DNA of 62,620 bases from NCBI RefSeq assembly GCF_902706605.1, contig NZ_CACSLH010000016.1, forward strand, positions 1 through 62,620, written 5' to 3'. Source of the DNA: Enterococcus sp. CSURQ0835 (GTDB lineage: Bacteria; Bacillota; Bacilli; Lactobacillales; Enterococcaceae). Below the pieces are notes generated by a model that saw only the letters and a list, made by a program, of their open reading frames with translations, was not told where the DNA came from and did not search any database. Shown piece by piece: positions 18,880-25,881 of the stretch; within the stretch, counting starts at the first letter, position 1; each line of letters begins with the position of its first letter. The position numbers and the translations under genes were made by a program.

Positions 18880-18896
18880 TTTGACCTTCGTTGACC
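18880..18896 (+). promoter_or_regulatory. CtsR operator before clpP
   Basis: TTTGACC-TTC-GTTGACC is the reverse-complement orientation of the CtsR heptad repeat (RGTCAAA-NAN-RGTCAAA) with one mismatch. It overlaps the clpP -35, so heat-shock control of clpP by CtsR is expected. Confidence 0.85.
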
Positions 18897-18909
18897 ATTG
18901 CGCTATACT
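18881..18909 (+). promoter_or_regulatory. Promoter of clpP
   Basis: -35 TTGACC (18881-18886), a 17-base spacer and -10 TATACT (18904-18909) lie about 72 bases before the clpP ATG. A second TATACT lies near 18927. Confidence 0.8.
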
Positions 18910-18980
18910 TCTTTTTAGGATTTAGCTATACTTTGTGCTAAACTACTATTAAATGAACAACTTTTAAGGAGGACTTTCCT

Positions 18981-19574
18981 ATGAATTTAGTTCCTACAGT
19001 CATTGAACAATCATCTCGCGGTGAACGCGCCTACGACATTTATTCTCGTCTATTGAAAGACCGCATCATCATGTTGAGCGGCGAAGTGAACGACGATATG
19101 GCCAACTCTATCATCGCGCAATTACTTTTCTTAGATGCACAAGATTCTGAAAAAGATATTTACTTGTACATCAACTCTCCTGGTGGGAGCGTATCAGCTG
19201 GTCTTGCGATCTATGATACGATGAATTTCGTCAAAGCTGACGTCCAAACAATCGTTTTAGGCCTAGCAGCTTCAATGGGTAGCTTCTTATTAACTGCCGG
19301 AACAAAAGGCAAACGTTTCGCATTACCAAATGCTGAAATCTTGATCCACCAACCACTTGGCGGTGCACAAGGTCAAGCAACTGAAATTGAGATCGCAGCT
19401 AAACATATCTTGAAGACCCGTGATCGTTTGAACAACATCTTAGCCGAAAGAACAGGTCAACCTTTAGATGTGATCGTCAAAGATACCGATCGTGATAACT
19501 ACATGACCGCTCAAGAAGCAAAAGAATATGGTTTGATTGATGAAGTGATGGAAAACAGCAGCTCATTGAACTAA
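18981..19574 (+). CDS. clpP: ATP-dependent Clp protease proteolytic subunit
   Basis: ClpP is the tetradecameric serine protease that degrades proteins delivered by ClpX, ClpC or ClpE. The 197-residue protein shows the catalytic Ser in [11 protein letters not shown] (about 98), His in [11 protein letters not shown] (about 123) and Asp in KDTDRDNYM (about 172). AAGGAGG precedes the ATG. It is monocistronic, with a CtsR-controlled promoter and a strong terminator hairpin. Confidence 0.98.
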   Translation: MNLVPTVIEQSSRGERAYDIYSRLLKDRIIMLSGEVNDDMANSIIAQLLFLDAQDSEKDIYLYINSPGGSVSAGLAIYDTMNFVKADVQTIVLGLAASMGSFLLTAGTKGKRFALPNAEILIHQPLGGAQGQATEIEIAAKHILKTRDRLNNILAERTGQPLDVIVKDTDRDNYMTAQEAKEYGLIDEVMENSSSLN

Positions 19575-19599
19575 GAGCCACAATTAATTTGAAATTATA

Positions 19600-19636
19600 A
19601 ATAGCCGCGCTGATCTTTTGGATCAGCGCGGCTATT
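19600..19636. terminator. Long hairpin between convergent clpP and SPFH genes
   Basis: A perfect 16-bp, GC-rich stem (19600-19615 with 19621-19636) has a 5-base loop TTTTG. The flanking T tracts are short on both sides, but the position between convergent genes suits a bidirectional terminator. Confidence 0.8.
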
Positions 19637-19649
19637 TGCTTTAGCGAGC

Positions 19650-20606
19650 TTATTTTTGCTGGCTGGTTTTATCCCACAATTCTTTGACGATCGGGACATT
19701 GCCTACTTCGGTTAAATTGCTCGGCATGATCACAGTGTTCGCATTATTTTCCACCACGTGTTTGAATGCCTCGATGCCTAGATAAGCAATCATTTCATCT
19801 GTGAGATTACTTTCAGCGATCACTTGATTGACAGCTTTGATGCGCGCTGTTTCAGCTTCGGTGATTTTAGCGATGCGCGCAGCTTCGGCATCAGCGTCGA
19901 TCTTCGTCCGCTCAGCACGAGCCTCTGCATCGATTTTCGTTTGTTTTGCTCGCGCCTCTGCATCAATTTGCATCTCAGAGGCTTTGGCTTCTGACTCTAA
20001 AATGACTGATTGTTTTTTCCCCTCTGAGATCGTGATCAACGACTCTTTATCACGACTGGCGGTGATCAATTTGTTCATGGAGTTGACGATCTCATCTGAA
20101 ACGGAAATCTCCCCGATATTGATTCGATCGATGGAAAGTCCGTAACCGGCTGTGATATCTTTGACGCTCTCATACAAACTCAAATTGATCTCTTCAGTAC
20201 CATTCAAAACTTCATTTAATTCCATCTTCCCGATGATCCCGCGCAAGTTTGACTGACAATCTTGGATCATGGAAGTCACCGAATCTTCATTGTCATAGAC
20301 AAACGCTCGCGCATCCGTCACATGGTATTTGATTGCTTCATCGATCTCGACGATCACATTGTCTCGCGTGATAACACTTTGCGGCGGGATCTGGATCGGT
20401 GTTTGCTTCAAGGACACTTTGCGGCGAACATTGTATAAGATGGGGATTAAAAAATGTAGACCCGGATCGATCGTGCGCACATATTTCCCAAAACTTTCCA
20501 CGACTTTGACTTCTCCTTGCCGCACAATCACTACCATCCGCGTAATGACAAACAGGATCACCACTAGTACGAGGATAAATAAAATAATATTAAATACTAC
20601 CAACAT
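19650..20606 (-). CDS. SPFH domain (stomatin/prohibitin-like) membrane protein
   Basis: This 318-residue SPFH protein resembles QmcA/YbbK and slipins. One N-terminal transmembrane helix (about 4-25) is followed by the band-7 domain (VRQGEVKVVESFGKYVRTIDPG onward, in parts) and a long helical segment (about 195-265) with AEARA repeats typical of the oligomerising coil. Such proteins form membrane microdomain scaffolds and often pair with NfeD proteins. Here the start overlaps the preceding NfeD-like gene by about 17 bases, supporting a pair. Its place at the end of the folate cluster is unusual. Confidence 0.88.
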   Translation of the reverse strand: MLVVFNIILFILVLVVILFVITRMVVIVRQGEVKVVESFGKYVRTIDPGLHFLIPILYNVRRKVSLKQTPIQIPPQSVITRDNVIVEIDEAIKYHVTDARAFVYDNEDSVTSMIQDCQSNLRGIIGKMELNEVLNGTEEINLSLYESVKDITAGYGLSIDRINIGEISVSDEIVNSMNKLITASRDKESLITISEGKKQSVILESEAKASEMQIDAEARAKQTKIDAEARAERTKIDADAEAARIAKITEAETARIKAVNQVIAESNLTDEMIAYLGIEAFKHVVENNANTVIMPSNLTEVGNVPIVKELWDKTSQQK

Positions 20607-20820
20607 AATTCACATCACTTTCGTCTTTTTCATACGTCACAACCACTAACAACTCACGGCTCGTAAAATCGACCACTTCCAGCAACACGCCGACTTCTGG
20701 CATGCCGGAAACGACTTTGTAATCATACCAACTGCCCAATATTCGAACTAAACCTGTCTGAGCACTCGTCTGACTACGGAAAATTTTCCCCACCGCTTTT
20801 TTCATTTGATAATCTGCCAA
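20590..20820 (-). CDS. Short NfeD-like OB-fold protein
   Basis: This 76-residue protein has a core, GLVRILGSWYDYKVVSG followed by VGVLLEVVDFTSRELLVV, that resembles the C-terminal OB domain of NfeD proteins (G-V-R-x-G-x-W/Y pattern). It lacks the membrane and protease parts. The start seems to be TTG at 20820, placed directly after the folP stop with AAGGGG upstream; an ATG 5 codons further in is an alternative. The overlap with the SPFH gene fits the known NfeD-SPFH partnership. The family call is by eye and moderately sure. Confidence 0.55.
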   Translation of the reverse strand: MADYQMKKAVGKIFRSQTSAQTGLVRILGSWYDYKVVSGMPEVGVLLEVVDFTSRELLVVVTYEKDESDVNYVGSI

Positions 20821-21618
20821 CTATTCATCCCCTTCAACTAATGTTTGTTGCATTACCAAAGCTTGCTTCATACCAAAAACTTCATGGACCCGCACGATCT
20901 CAACACCTTTTTCTAGCGCGAACAAAGAAGCTTGAACGGAAGCGTAATCACGTTTTTCCGCCACGGTTTCTCCGGTCACCGCTCCGATCGTCCGCTTCCG
21001 AGAGATCCCAAATAAAAGCGGCAGATCCCGGTAGCGAAATCCGGCCGGCTCTTTTAAGATCGCTAAATTTTCAGCCGGCGTTTTATGAAAACCTAAGCCC
21101 GGATCAAAACAAAGCCGTGCTTGGTCGATGCCAAAGGTTTGACACTGTTGGATCTTTTCATCATAAAATCGTTGGATATCTTCGATCAACGAGCGCTCTG
21201 TTCGTTTACGTGAATGCATGAGTACGATCCCAACTGTCGGATGAGCTGCTAAAACTTCCGCCATCCCCGGAAAATCTAATCCTTTGATGTCATTAATGAT
21301 GTCCGCCCCAGCCGCTATCACTGCTTCAGCTACTTCTGGATAAAATGTATCCACTGAGATGGGAACCGTAACTGCCTTTTTTAATTCTTCAATGACCGGC
21401 AAAATCCGTTCCAATTCAGCTTGCGGTGAGATCGCTTCATACCCTGGCCGTGTCGATTGTCCGCCAATGTCTAAAATATCGGCACCTTGCGCTACTAATT
21501 CTTTGCCGCGAGCAACTGCTTGACTCACTTCGGCATACCGACCGCCATCTGAAAATGAATCGGGCGTCACATTCAAAATTCCCATGATCTGATTTTTTTT
21601 CGTGAAATCAACCATCAT
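20821..21618 (-). CDS. folP: Dihydropteroate synthase
   Basis: This enzyme joins dihydropterin pyrophosphate to p-aminobenzoate and is the target of sulfonamides. The 265-residue protein has MGILNVTPDSFSDGG, DIGGQSTRPG, SVDTFYPEVA and the pyrophosphate/pterin residues near DPGLGFHKT and FGISRKRTIG. Two tandem ATGs occur; the second, at 21615, has better spacing from AAGGAGG. The start overlaps the preceding pyrophosphatase gene by about 11 bases. Confidence 0.96.
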   Translation of the reverse strand: MMVDFTKKNQIMGILNVTPDSFSDGGRYAEVSQAVARGKELVAQGADILDIGGQSTRPGYEAISPQAELERILPVIEELKKAVTVPISVDTFYPEVAEAVIAAGADIINDIKGLDFPGMAEVLAAHPTVGIVLMHSRKRTERSLIEDIQRFYDEKIQQCQTFGIDQARLCFDPGLGFHKTPAENLAILKEPAGFRYRDLPLLFGISRKRTIGAVTGETVAEKRDYASVQASLFALEKGVEIVRVHEVFGMKQALVMQQTLVEGDE

Positions 21619-22207
21619 CTTCCTCCTTGATCAACTGCCGTTTTTTTAATTGCTGACTCAACTCTCGAAACGCTTGGACCCGCGGACTATATTTTGCCCG
21701 TTGTGTTGCTGTCAATTGTGCAAGCGTTCGTTGTTCATTTGGTACATACAAGATCGGATCAAAACCAAATCCTTGCGTGCCTCGCGCATCCGTCACAAGT
21801 CCCGTCAATTGCGCGTGACTAGTCAAAAGCGCTTGACCATCAAAATAAACTAATGTTGCCTGCAACGTAAACGCGCGGGAGGCTTCCGGCTGAGCTGCAA
21901 GCAGTGCGAGCAGCTGAGCGTTTTGCTGTTTGGGATCTGAACTGGTAAAAAAACGCTGCGTCTTCAACCCTAAAATGTCAGGAAAAGCAGCCAGCTCCAA
22001 CCCGCCATCATCGGCTAGCACGGGTCGTTGTAATTTTTGATAATAAAATCGGGCTTTTAACATTGCATTAGCTAAATACGTTGTGCCACTTTCATTTGGC
22101 GCAGAAAGCTCTTTTGGTAACGGAATAAGTTTGATCTCTGGTGGGGCAGCTTGTTGCAATTCTTGCAACTTCCCATGATTTTTAGTCGCTGCAATCAGTT
22201 TAAGCAT
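21608..22207 (-). CDS. HAM1/RdgB-type nucleoside triphosphate pyrophosphatase in the folate cluster
   Basis: This 199-residue HAM1 (Ham1p/RdgB) family pyrophosphatase normally hydrolyses XTP, ITP and dITP to monophosphates. The family motifs ATKNHGKLQEL (substrate-binding SxNxxK-like), LADDGGLEL (catalytic Asp) and GTQGFGFDPILYVP are present. It is embedded between folE and folP with overlaps at both ends. Similar genes occur in folate clusters of other Lactobacillales. It may therefore remove pyrophosphate from dihydroneopterin triphosphate, a step with no other candidate here; this is inference. Confidence 0.88.
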   Translation of the reverse strand: MLKLIAATKNHGKLQELQQAAPPEIKLIPLPKELSAPNESGTTYLANAMLKARFYYQKLQRPVLADDGGLELAAFPDILGLKTQRFFTSSDPKQQNAQLLALLAAQPEASRAFTLQATLVYFDGQALLTSHAQLTGLVTDARGTQGFGFDPILYVPNEQRTLAQLTATQRAKYSPRVQAFRELSQQLKKRQLIKEEDDG

Positions 22208-22763
22208 GATTGATCGCCGCTAAAAAATCTTGTTTCCATTCTCGCTGCTGGAATGCTCCAAGATAATGAAACGTTTTAGTTTTACTGTCGGGCGAGCGTA
22301 CGCCGCGCATCTCCATACACATGTGTTTCGCTTCCACCGCAACAGCCACACCTTCCACCGGAACATGTTCAGCTAATAACTCTGCGATCATGACGGTCAA
22401 ATTTTCTTGGACGTTGGGACGTTTCGCACAATACTCAACGAGCCGCGGTAATTTGCTCAAGCCGATCACTTTGTTTTCTTTCGGAATATACGCGATATGG
22501 ACTTTGCCGAAAAACGGTAGCAAGTGATGCTCACACATGGAATAAAAATGGATATCTTTGACAACTACCATCTCACCTTGATTATTGGCCTCAAATAATT
22601 TATAGTCGGTAAATTCTTCCGTCAAGCCGCTAAAAATTTCTTGATACATCCGCGCGACCCGTTGCGGCGTTTCTTGCAGACCTGGTCGGGTTGGATCTTC
22701 TCCCACCGCGCTTAAAATTTGACTGACTGCTTGTTCGATCTGCTGCCTTTTTTCGATCTCCAT
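22200..22763 (-). CDS. folE: GTP cyclohydrolase I
   Basis: This enzyme converts GTP to 7,8-dihydroneopterin triphosphate, the first pterin step. The 187-residue protein has the zinc site in FYSMCEHHLLPFFGKVHIAY (Cys and His) and in AKHMCMEMRGV (second Cys), and GLSKLPRLVEYCAKRPNVQE. It follows folK by one base and overlaps the HAM1 gene by 8, so the genes are tightly coupled. Confidence 0.97.
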   Translation of the reverse strand: MEIEKRQQIEQAVSQILSAVGEDPTRPGLQETPQRVARMYQEIFSGLTEEFTDYKLFEANNQGEMVVVKDIHFYSMCEHHLLPFFGKVHIAYIPKENKVIGLSKLPRLVEYCAKRPNVQENLTVMIAELLAEHVPVEGVAVAVEAKHMCMEMRGVRSPDSKTKTFHYLGAFQQREWKQDFLAAINHA

Positions 22764-22764
22764 C

Positions 22765-23247
22765 TTACCACTCCTCTTTTGCTAACCGGACATCTACTTG
22801 GTTGCCCGTTTCGGTGATCCATTTAGTCACCGTTTGTTCAAACAATTTTTCTGGGTGCACATCTTTTAATGGAACTAAAACAAAAGAACGTTTCAAAAGT
22901 TCAGGATGCGGAATCACAAGATCTGGTTCGTTCACTTTGAGCTCATCCATTAGCAAAATATCTAAATCAATCGTTCGCGGGCCCCAATGAATCTCCCGCA
23001 CCCGATCTAAGTCTTGTTCGATTTGTTGTAACTGTTCCAACAATTCATGCGGTGAATAGGTGGTCGTTACTTTGATGACAGCATTTAAAAAATCTGCTTG
23101 CTGTGTATAGCCATAAGGCGCTGTCTCATATAATTTTGATGAGGCTCGCAACGTGACCTCAGAAAGTTGTGCGATTTTTTCGCGTGCGGCCTTTAACCAA
23201 GCTAAGCGATTACCCATGTTACTGCCTAAAGCGATGTACGCGATCAT
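22765..23247 (-). CDS. folK: 2-amino-4-hydroxy-6-hydroxymethyldihydropteridine pyrophosphokinase
   Basis: FolK transfers pyrophosphate from ATP to hydroxymethyl-dihydropterin, making the FolP substrate. The 160-residue protein has ALGSNMGNR at the start, ETAPYGYTQQADFLNAV, the metal-binding GPRTIDLDILLMD and IPHPELLKRSFVLVPL. The start overlaps the folB stop by 4 bases. Confidence 0.97.
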   Translation of the reverse strand: MIAYIALGSNMGNRLAWLKAAREKIAQLSEVTLRASSKLYETAPYGYTQQADFLNAVIKVTTTYSPHELLEQLQQIEQDLDRVREIHWGPRTIDLDILLMDELKVNEPDLVIPHPELLKRSFVLVPLKDVHPEKLFEQTVTKWITETGNQVDVRLAKEEW

Positions 23248-23612
23248 TGGTCAAACCTTCTTTGCATCTCGACTTCGATATTATCAAATAGTCCTGGCAT
23301 CGGCACACTGTACTTTCGAACGCGCAATGTCGCTGCGTGTAATTGGGTACTATATTGTTTTGCTAAGTCATCAAAAATCGCTGCTAACAACCCTTCCATC
23401 AAATTGAAACTTGAAGTTGCAACCCGCTGTGCGATCAAATCATTGACGGCAGCATAATTGATCGTATCGTTCACGTCATCGCTTTTGCCAGCTGCGGCTA
23501 GTGACAGTTCAAGTTCTACATCGAGTTCTAACTGCTGGCCTAAGACACGTTCTTCTTTTAACACACCATTTTTAGTATAAAATTTGAGATTGTTGATTCG
23601 GATTTTGTCCAC
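23244..23612 (-). CDS. folB: Dihydroneopterin aldolase
   Basis: FolB cleaves dihydroneopterin to hydroxymethyl-dihydropterin and glycolaldehyde. The 122-residue protein shows KIRINNLKFYTKNGVLKEE in parts, with the usual catalytic-site context, the Glu of FNLMEGLLAAI, and VRKYSVPMPGLFDNIEVEM. It heads the folB-folK-folE-HAM1-folP cluster. The region upstream is divergent with the CPBP gene; I see no sharp promoter. Confidence 0.95.
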   Translation of the reverse strand: MDKIRINNLKFYTKNGVLKEERVLGQQLELDVELELSLAAAGKSDDVNDTINYAAVNDLIAQRVATSSFNLMEGLLAAIFDDLAKQYSTQLHAATLRVRKYSVPMPGLFDNIEVEMQRRFDQ

Positions 23613-23884
23613 TATGAATTGTCTCCTTTGAAAAAGGTTACCTCTAATATAGCTTGCCGTGATCTAAAAGTCATCTTAAATGTCACATTTTTTCGTCAGA
23701 CTTCTAACTTTACTTTTTCAAGGTCTTTCTCTAGGATGAGAGGTGAAAGTCTTAGCCCGTTGACTTTTTTATCGCGGCCAATCAGTTGCCCTTATTTTTT
23801 ATTTTACTTGCACACTGAGCAAAACGCGGTGACTTTGATTTTCAATTAACCCGATCTTTTCTGATCGTAATTAAGGAGGCACTT

Positions 23885-24580
23885 ATGGAAAATTCAAAAA
23901 AACAATGGTTGGGATTATTGGTCATCCCGCTAGAAATGATCATCGGCAACCTCGTCGTCCCGCTTTTTCCCATCAAAGAACATCCGCTTTTAGGCGTTTA
24001 CTTAACGACTGGCGTATTCGTAATCGGTTTTTTGACAATGATTTTATTGTTCAAAAGTTTTTTAGCCCAACAGTGGCGAAACTACCGGCAACATCTAGTT
24101 CGCAATCTTTTGATCAGTTTAGTCTTAGTGGTGGGAGCCGTCTTATTATTACAATTTTCGCGTAAACTCATCCCGGCTGACTTACTCGTTCAACGCGCGA
24201 CGCAAAACCCCACCAGTGCTTTAAAAGCAACGGCGTGGATAGGCTTCATCGGAGCGATCCCACCTTTTATCGCGCCTTTTGCCGAAGAGCTGACGTTTCG
24301 GTATTTGCTCTTAGGAAAAATCCCCGGCAAGTTGTTAAAGGTCGTGATGCTCTTTGTCCAAGGAATTTTGTTTGGTTTGATTCACATCAATAACTTTAAC
24401 GGCAATGTTTTTGCTACGATTCCTTACATGGTGATTGGCATTTATTTCGGCCTCATCTACTTAGCTTTTAAAAATATTTGGGGTTCCTTGATGGTCCACT
24501 GGATCTTCAACTCCATCAACTCGATGCTGCCTGCCTTGCTTTTATTGATTTTAAGTCTTTTTGGTATTCATACGAGCTAA
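23885..24580 (+). CDS. CPBP family intramembrane glutamic endopeptidase
   Basis: This 231-residue polytopic membrane protein of the CPBP (CAAX protease and bacteriocin-processing, Abi) family has about six hydrophobic segments. The three active-site motifs are present: EELTFRYLLLG (EExxxR), FGLIHINNF (HxxxN) and MVHWIFNSIN (HxxxN). Such proteins are linked to bacteriocin self-immunity or membrane-protein cleavage, but no bacteriocin gene is visible here. TAAGGAGG precedes the ATG. It is monocistronic and ends at a clear terminator. Confidence 0.88.
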   Translation: MENSKKQWLGLLVIPLEMIIGNLVVPLFPIKEHPLLGVYLTTGVFVIGFLTMILLFKSFLAQQWRNYRQHLVRNLLISLVLVVGAVLLLQFSRKLIPADLLVQRATQNPTSALKATAWIGFIGAIPPFIAPFAEELTFRYLLLGKIPGKLLKVVMLFVQGILFGLIHINNFNGNVFATIPYMVIGIYFGLIYLAFKNIWGSLMVHWIFNSINSMLPALLLLILSLFGIHTS

Positions 24581-24582
24581 CT

Positions 24583-24620
24583 AAAAAAGTTTGACCGCGT
24601 AATTGGGTCAAACTTTTTTT
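24583..24620. terminator. Terminator after the CPBP gene
   Basis: A perfect 9-bp stem (24588-24596 with 24606-24614) is followed by seven T residues on the plus strand. The A run on its other side would also serve the convergent broken gene. Confidence 0.88.
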
Positions 24621-24912
24621 AACGGAAGAAAGCTAAAACAAATAATAGCCCGATCATCATCAAATATATCGCTAACCCGATCGGCTGATAAGGATTTAAC
24701 CTCCAACCATACTCAATCGTACGTGGTAAAAAAATTCTTTTTTGCGAGCGTGATCCCCTGAATAAACTTCCAATCAAATCAATCAGGATGACGCCACCAC
24801 CACACAGTGAAATAAAACCAACTGTACTCGTTTGTCAAAGCGTCTGACGCCCTAACAGCAAAAGCAAAACAAAAACGAGCATCATAACAACTGACCAAGG
24901 CATCTTTTTCAT
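24619..24912 (-). pseudogene. Small two-helix membrane protein gene interrupted by TGA
   Basis: One continuous frame of 97 sense codons is broken by a single in-frame TGA at 24835-24837. The ATG at 24912 has AAGGAG 9 bases upstream. The first part (25 codons) encodes a Lys-start hydrophobic helix ending in LLLLLGRQTL. After the stop the frame continues with GFISLCGGGVILIDLIGSLF, a basic stretch (RGSRSQKRIFLPRTIEYGWRLNPYQP) in parts, and a second helix ending LLFVLAFFR. The family is not recognised. This is either a recent nonsense mutation, a sequencing error, or a truncated peptide; no ATG restart lies near the TGA. Confidence 0.65.
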
Positions 24913-25012
24913 TCTAATCAGCTCCTTGTGTGCTCATTGTACAAAGAAAAAGCCAGCCTGCCTAGTTCCCCACTGAACTTATTTTTTAATTTGAAAAAAG
25001 ATTGAGCACTAC

Positions 25013-25043
25013 AAAAAAACCAGCCCGCATTCAGCTGACTGGT
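25013..25043 (-). terminator. Terminator after tRNA-Gly
   Basis: A 5-bp stem (25019-25023 with 25039-25043), possibly extended by an internal pairing, is followed by seven T residues on the minus strand. Confidence 0.6.
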
Positions 25044-25058
25044 CGCATTTTTTAATTA

Positions 25059-25129
25059 AGCGGGTGACGAGAATCGAACTCGCGACGGAAGCTTGGGAAG
25101 CTTCTGTTTTACCACTAAACTACACCCGC
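25059..25129 (-). tRNA. tRNA-Gly (anticodon CCC)
   Basis: This is a complete 71-base cloverleaf. The acceptor arm is GCGGGTG/CACCCGC with discriminator T, the D arm contains GTTTAGTGGTAAAAC, and the anticodon arm GAAGC-TTCCCAA-GCTTC gives anticodon CCC. The T arm GCGAG-TTCGATT-CTCGT is canonical. The 3' CCA is not encoded. It reads GGG codons. It is a single-gene transcript with its own promoter and terminator. Confidence 0.95.
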
Positions 25130-25146
25130 AAATCTCAACAAAAAGT

Positions 25147-25175
25147 ATTATACCTCTCTTCTAGTCGCGACACAA
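25147..25175 (-). promoter_or_regulatory. Promoter of tRNA-Gly
   Basis: The minus strand has -35 TTGTGT, a 17-base spacer and a consensus -10 TATAAT, 17 bases before the mature tRNA 5' end. Confidence 0.8.
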
Positions 25176-25243
25176 GTAGTTTATAAACAAAAATTTTGAC
25201 TTTCGACCAGTCGCCGACTACATTTAAGAAAAGAGGTGACGCT

Positions 25244-25585
25244 ATGACTTTAAACAAAGTGCAAACAGCTATTACAAATCAGCCAACAGTCGTCGTTTTT
25301 ATTTCTAGCCGCACTTGCAGCATCTGTCACGCAGATGAGCCACGCGTACGGGCGTTAGCACAACAGTCCCACTTACCTTATTACCAATTAGACATCATGG
25401 ACGAGCCCGCCTTAGCCAGTATCTTTGAAGTGCTGACGGTTCCGGCCGTTTTGATTTTCCATCAAGGCAAAGAATGGTCACGCCAAGCTCGCTTCATCGA
25501 ATTTAACCAATTAACCGCTGACTTTGACGCGTTGGTAACAATAAGTGCACCTGTAAATTATGAAGACTTGTTCAAAAAAAACTAG
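25244..25585 (+). CDS. Thioredoxin-like protein with CSIC motif
   Basis: This 113-residue thioredoxin-fold protein has the active site SRTCSICHADEP (CxxC as CSIC, about residues 25-28) and the cis-Pro loop VLTVPAVLIF. The start at 25244 is preferred over an in-frame one 16 codons earlier because AAGAGGTGA precedes it. There is no signal peptide, so it is cytoplasmic. CSIC differs from the CGPC of true thioredoxin (also present in this window), so redox potential and partners probably differ. It ends in a terminator shared with rpmG. Confidence 0.82.
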   Translation: MTLNKVQTAITNQPTVVVFISSRTCSICHADEPRVRALAQQSHLPYYQLDIMDEPALASIFEVLTVPAVLIFHQGKEWSRQARFIEFNQLTADFDALVTISAPVNYEDLFKKN

Positions 25586-25608
25586 CAGCTTGCAAGCTGC
25601 TAGTTTTT
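25574..25608. terminator. Bidirectional terminator of the thioredoxin-like gene and rpmG
   Basis: A self-complementary 24-base sequence (25581-25604) forms a perfect stem with a tiny loop. A runs before and T runs after give U tracts on both strands. It lies between convergent genes. Confidence 0.92.
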
Positions 25609-25614
25609 GTTTCA

Positions 25615-25764
25615 TTATTTGACTTCTTTATGCAAAGTAACTTTACGTTCGCGTGGGCAGTATTTTTTCTTTTCCAAGCGATCAGGGTTGTTACGTTTGT
25701 TTTTGCTGGTCAAGTAGTTGCGTTCTTTACAAGAAGTACATTCTAAAGTGATGTTTACGCGCAT
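25615..25764 (-). CDS. rpmG: 50S ribosomal protein L33
   Basis: This is a 49-residue L33 protein of the large ribosomal subunit. It starts [17 protein letters not shown] and contains [15 protein letters not shown]. Only the first CxxC pair (C9, C12) is complete; of the second pair C36 is kept but residue 39 is Arg. Firmicutes usually carry several rpmG copies, zinc-binding (C+) and non-zinc (C-); this copy looks like a C- type. GGGGAGGG precedes the ATG. It was short enough to be missed by simple gene finding. Confidence 0.93.
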   Translation of the reverse strand: MRVNITLECTSCKERNYLTSKNKRNNPDRLEKKKYCPRERKVTLHKEVK

Positions 25765-25881
25765 GATTTTCCCTCCCCTGCTTTAAAATGCTAAGATAAT
25801 TCTCAGACTAAGTTATCATACCATGTTTGTTTTCATTTGACTAGTCTTTTTGCGAAATTCGTTAAGTAGTTCTACTTGACG

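Noticed and set aside
23885-24580. CPBP/Abi protein as part of a bacteriocin or phage-defence system
   Set aside because: No bacteriocin precursor, two-component system or other defence gene is adjacent; the flanks are folate and tRNA genes.
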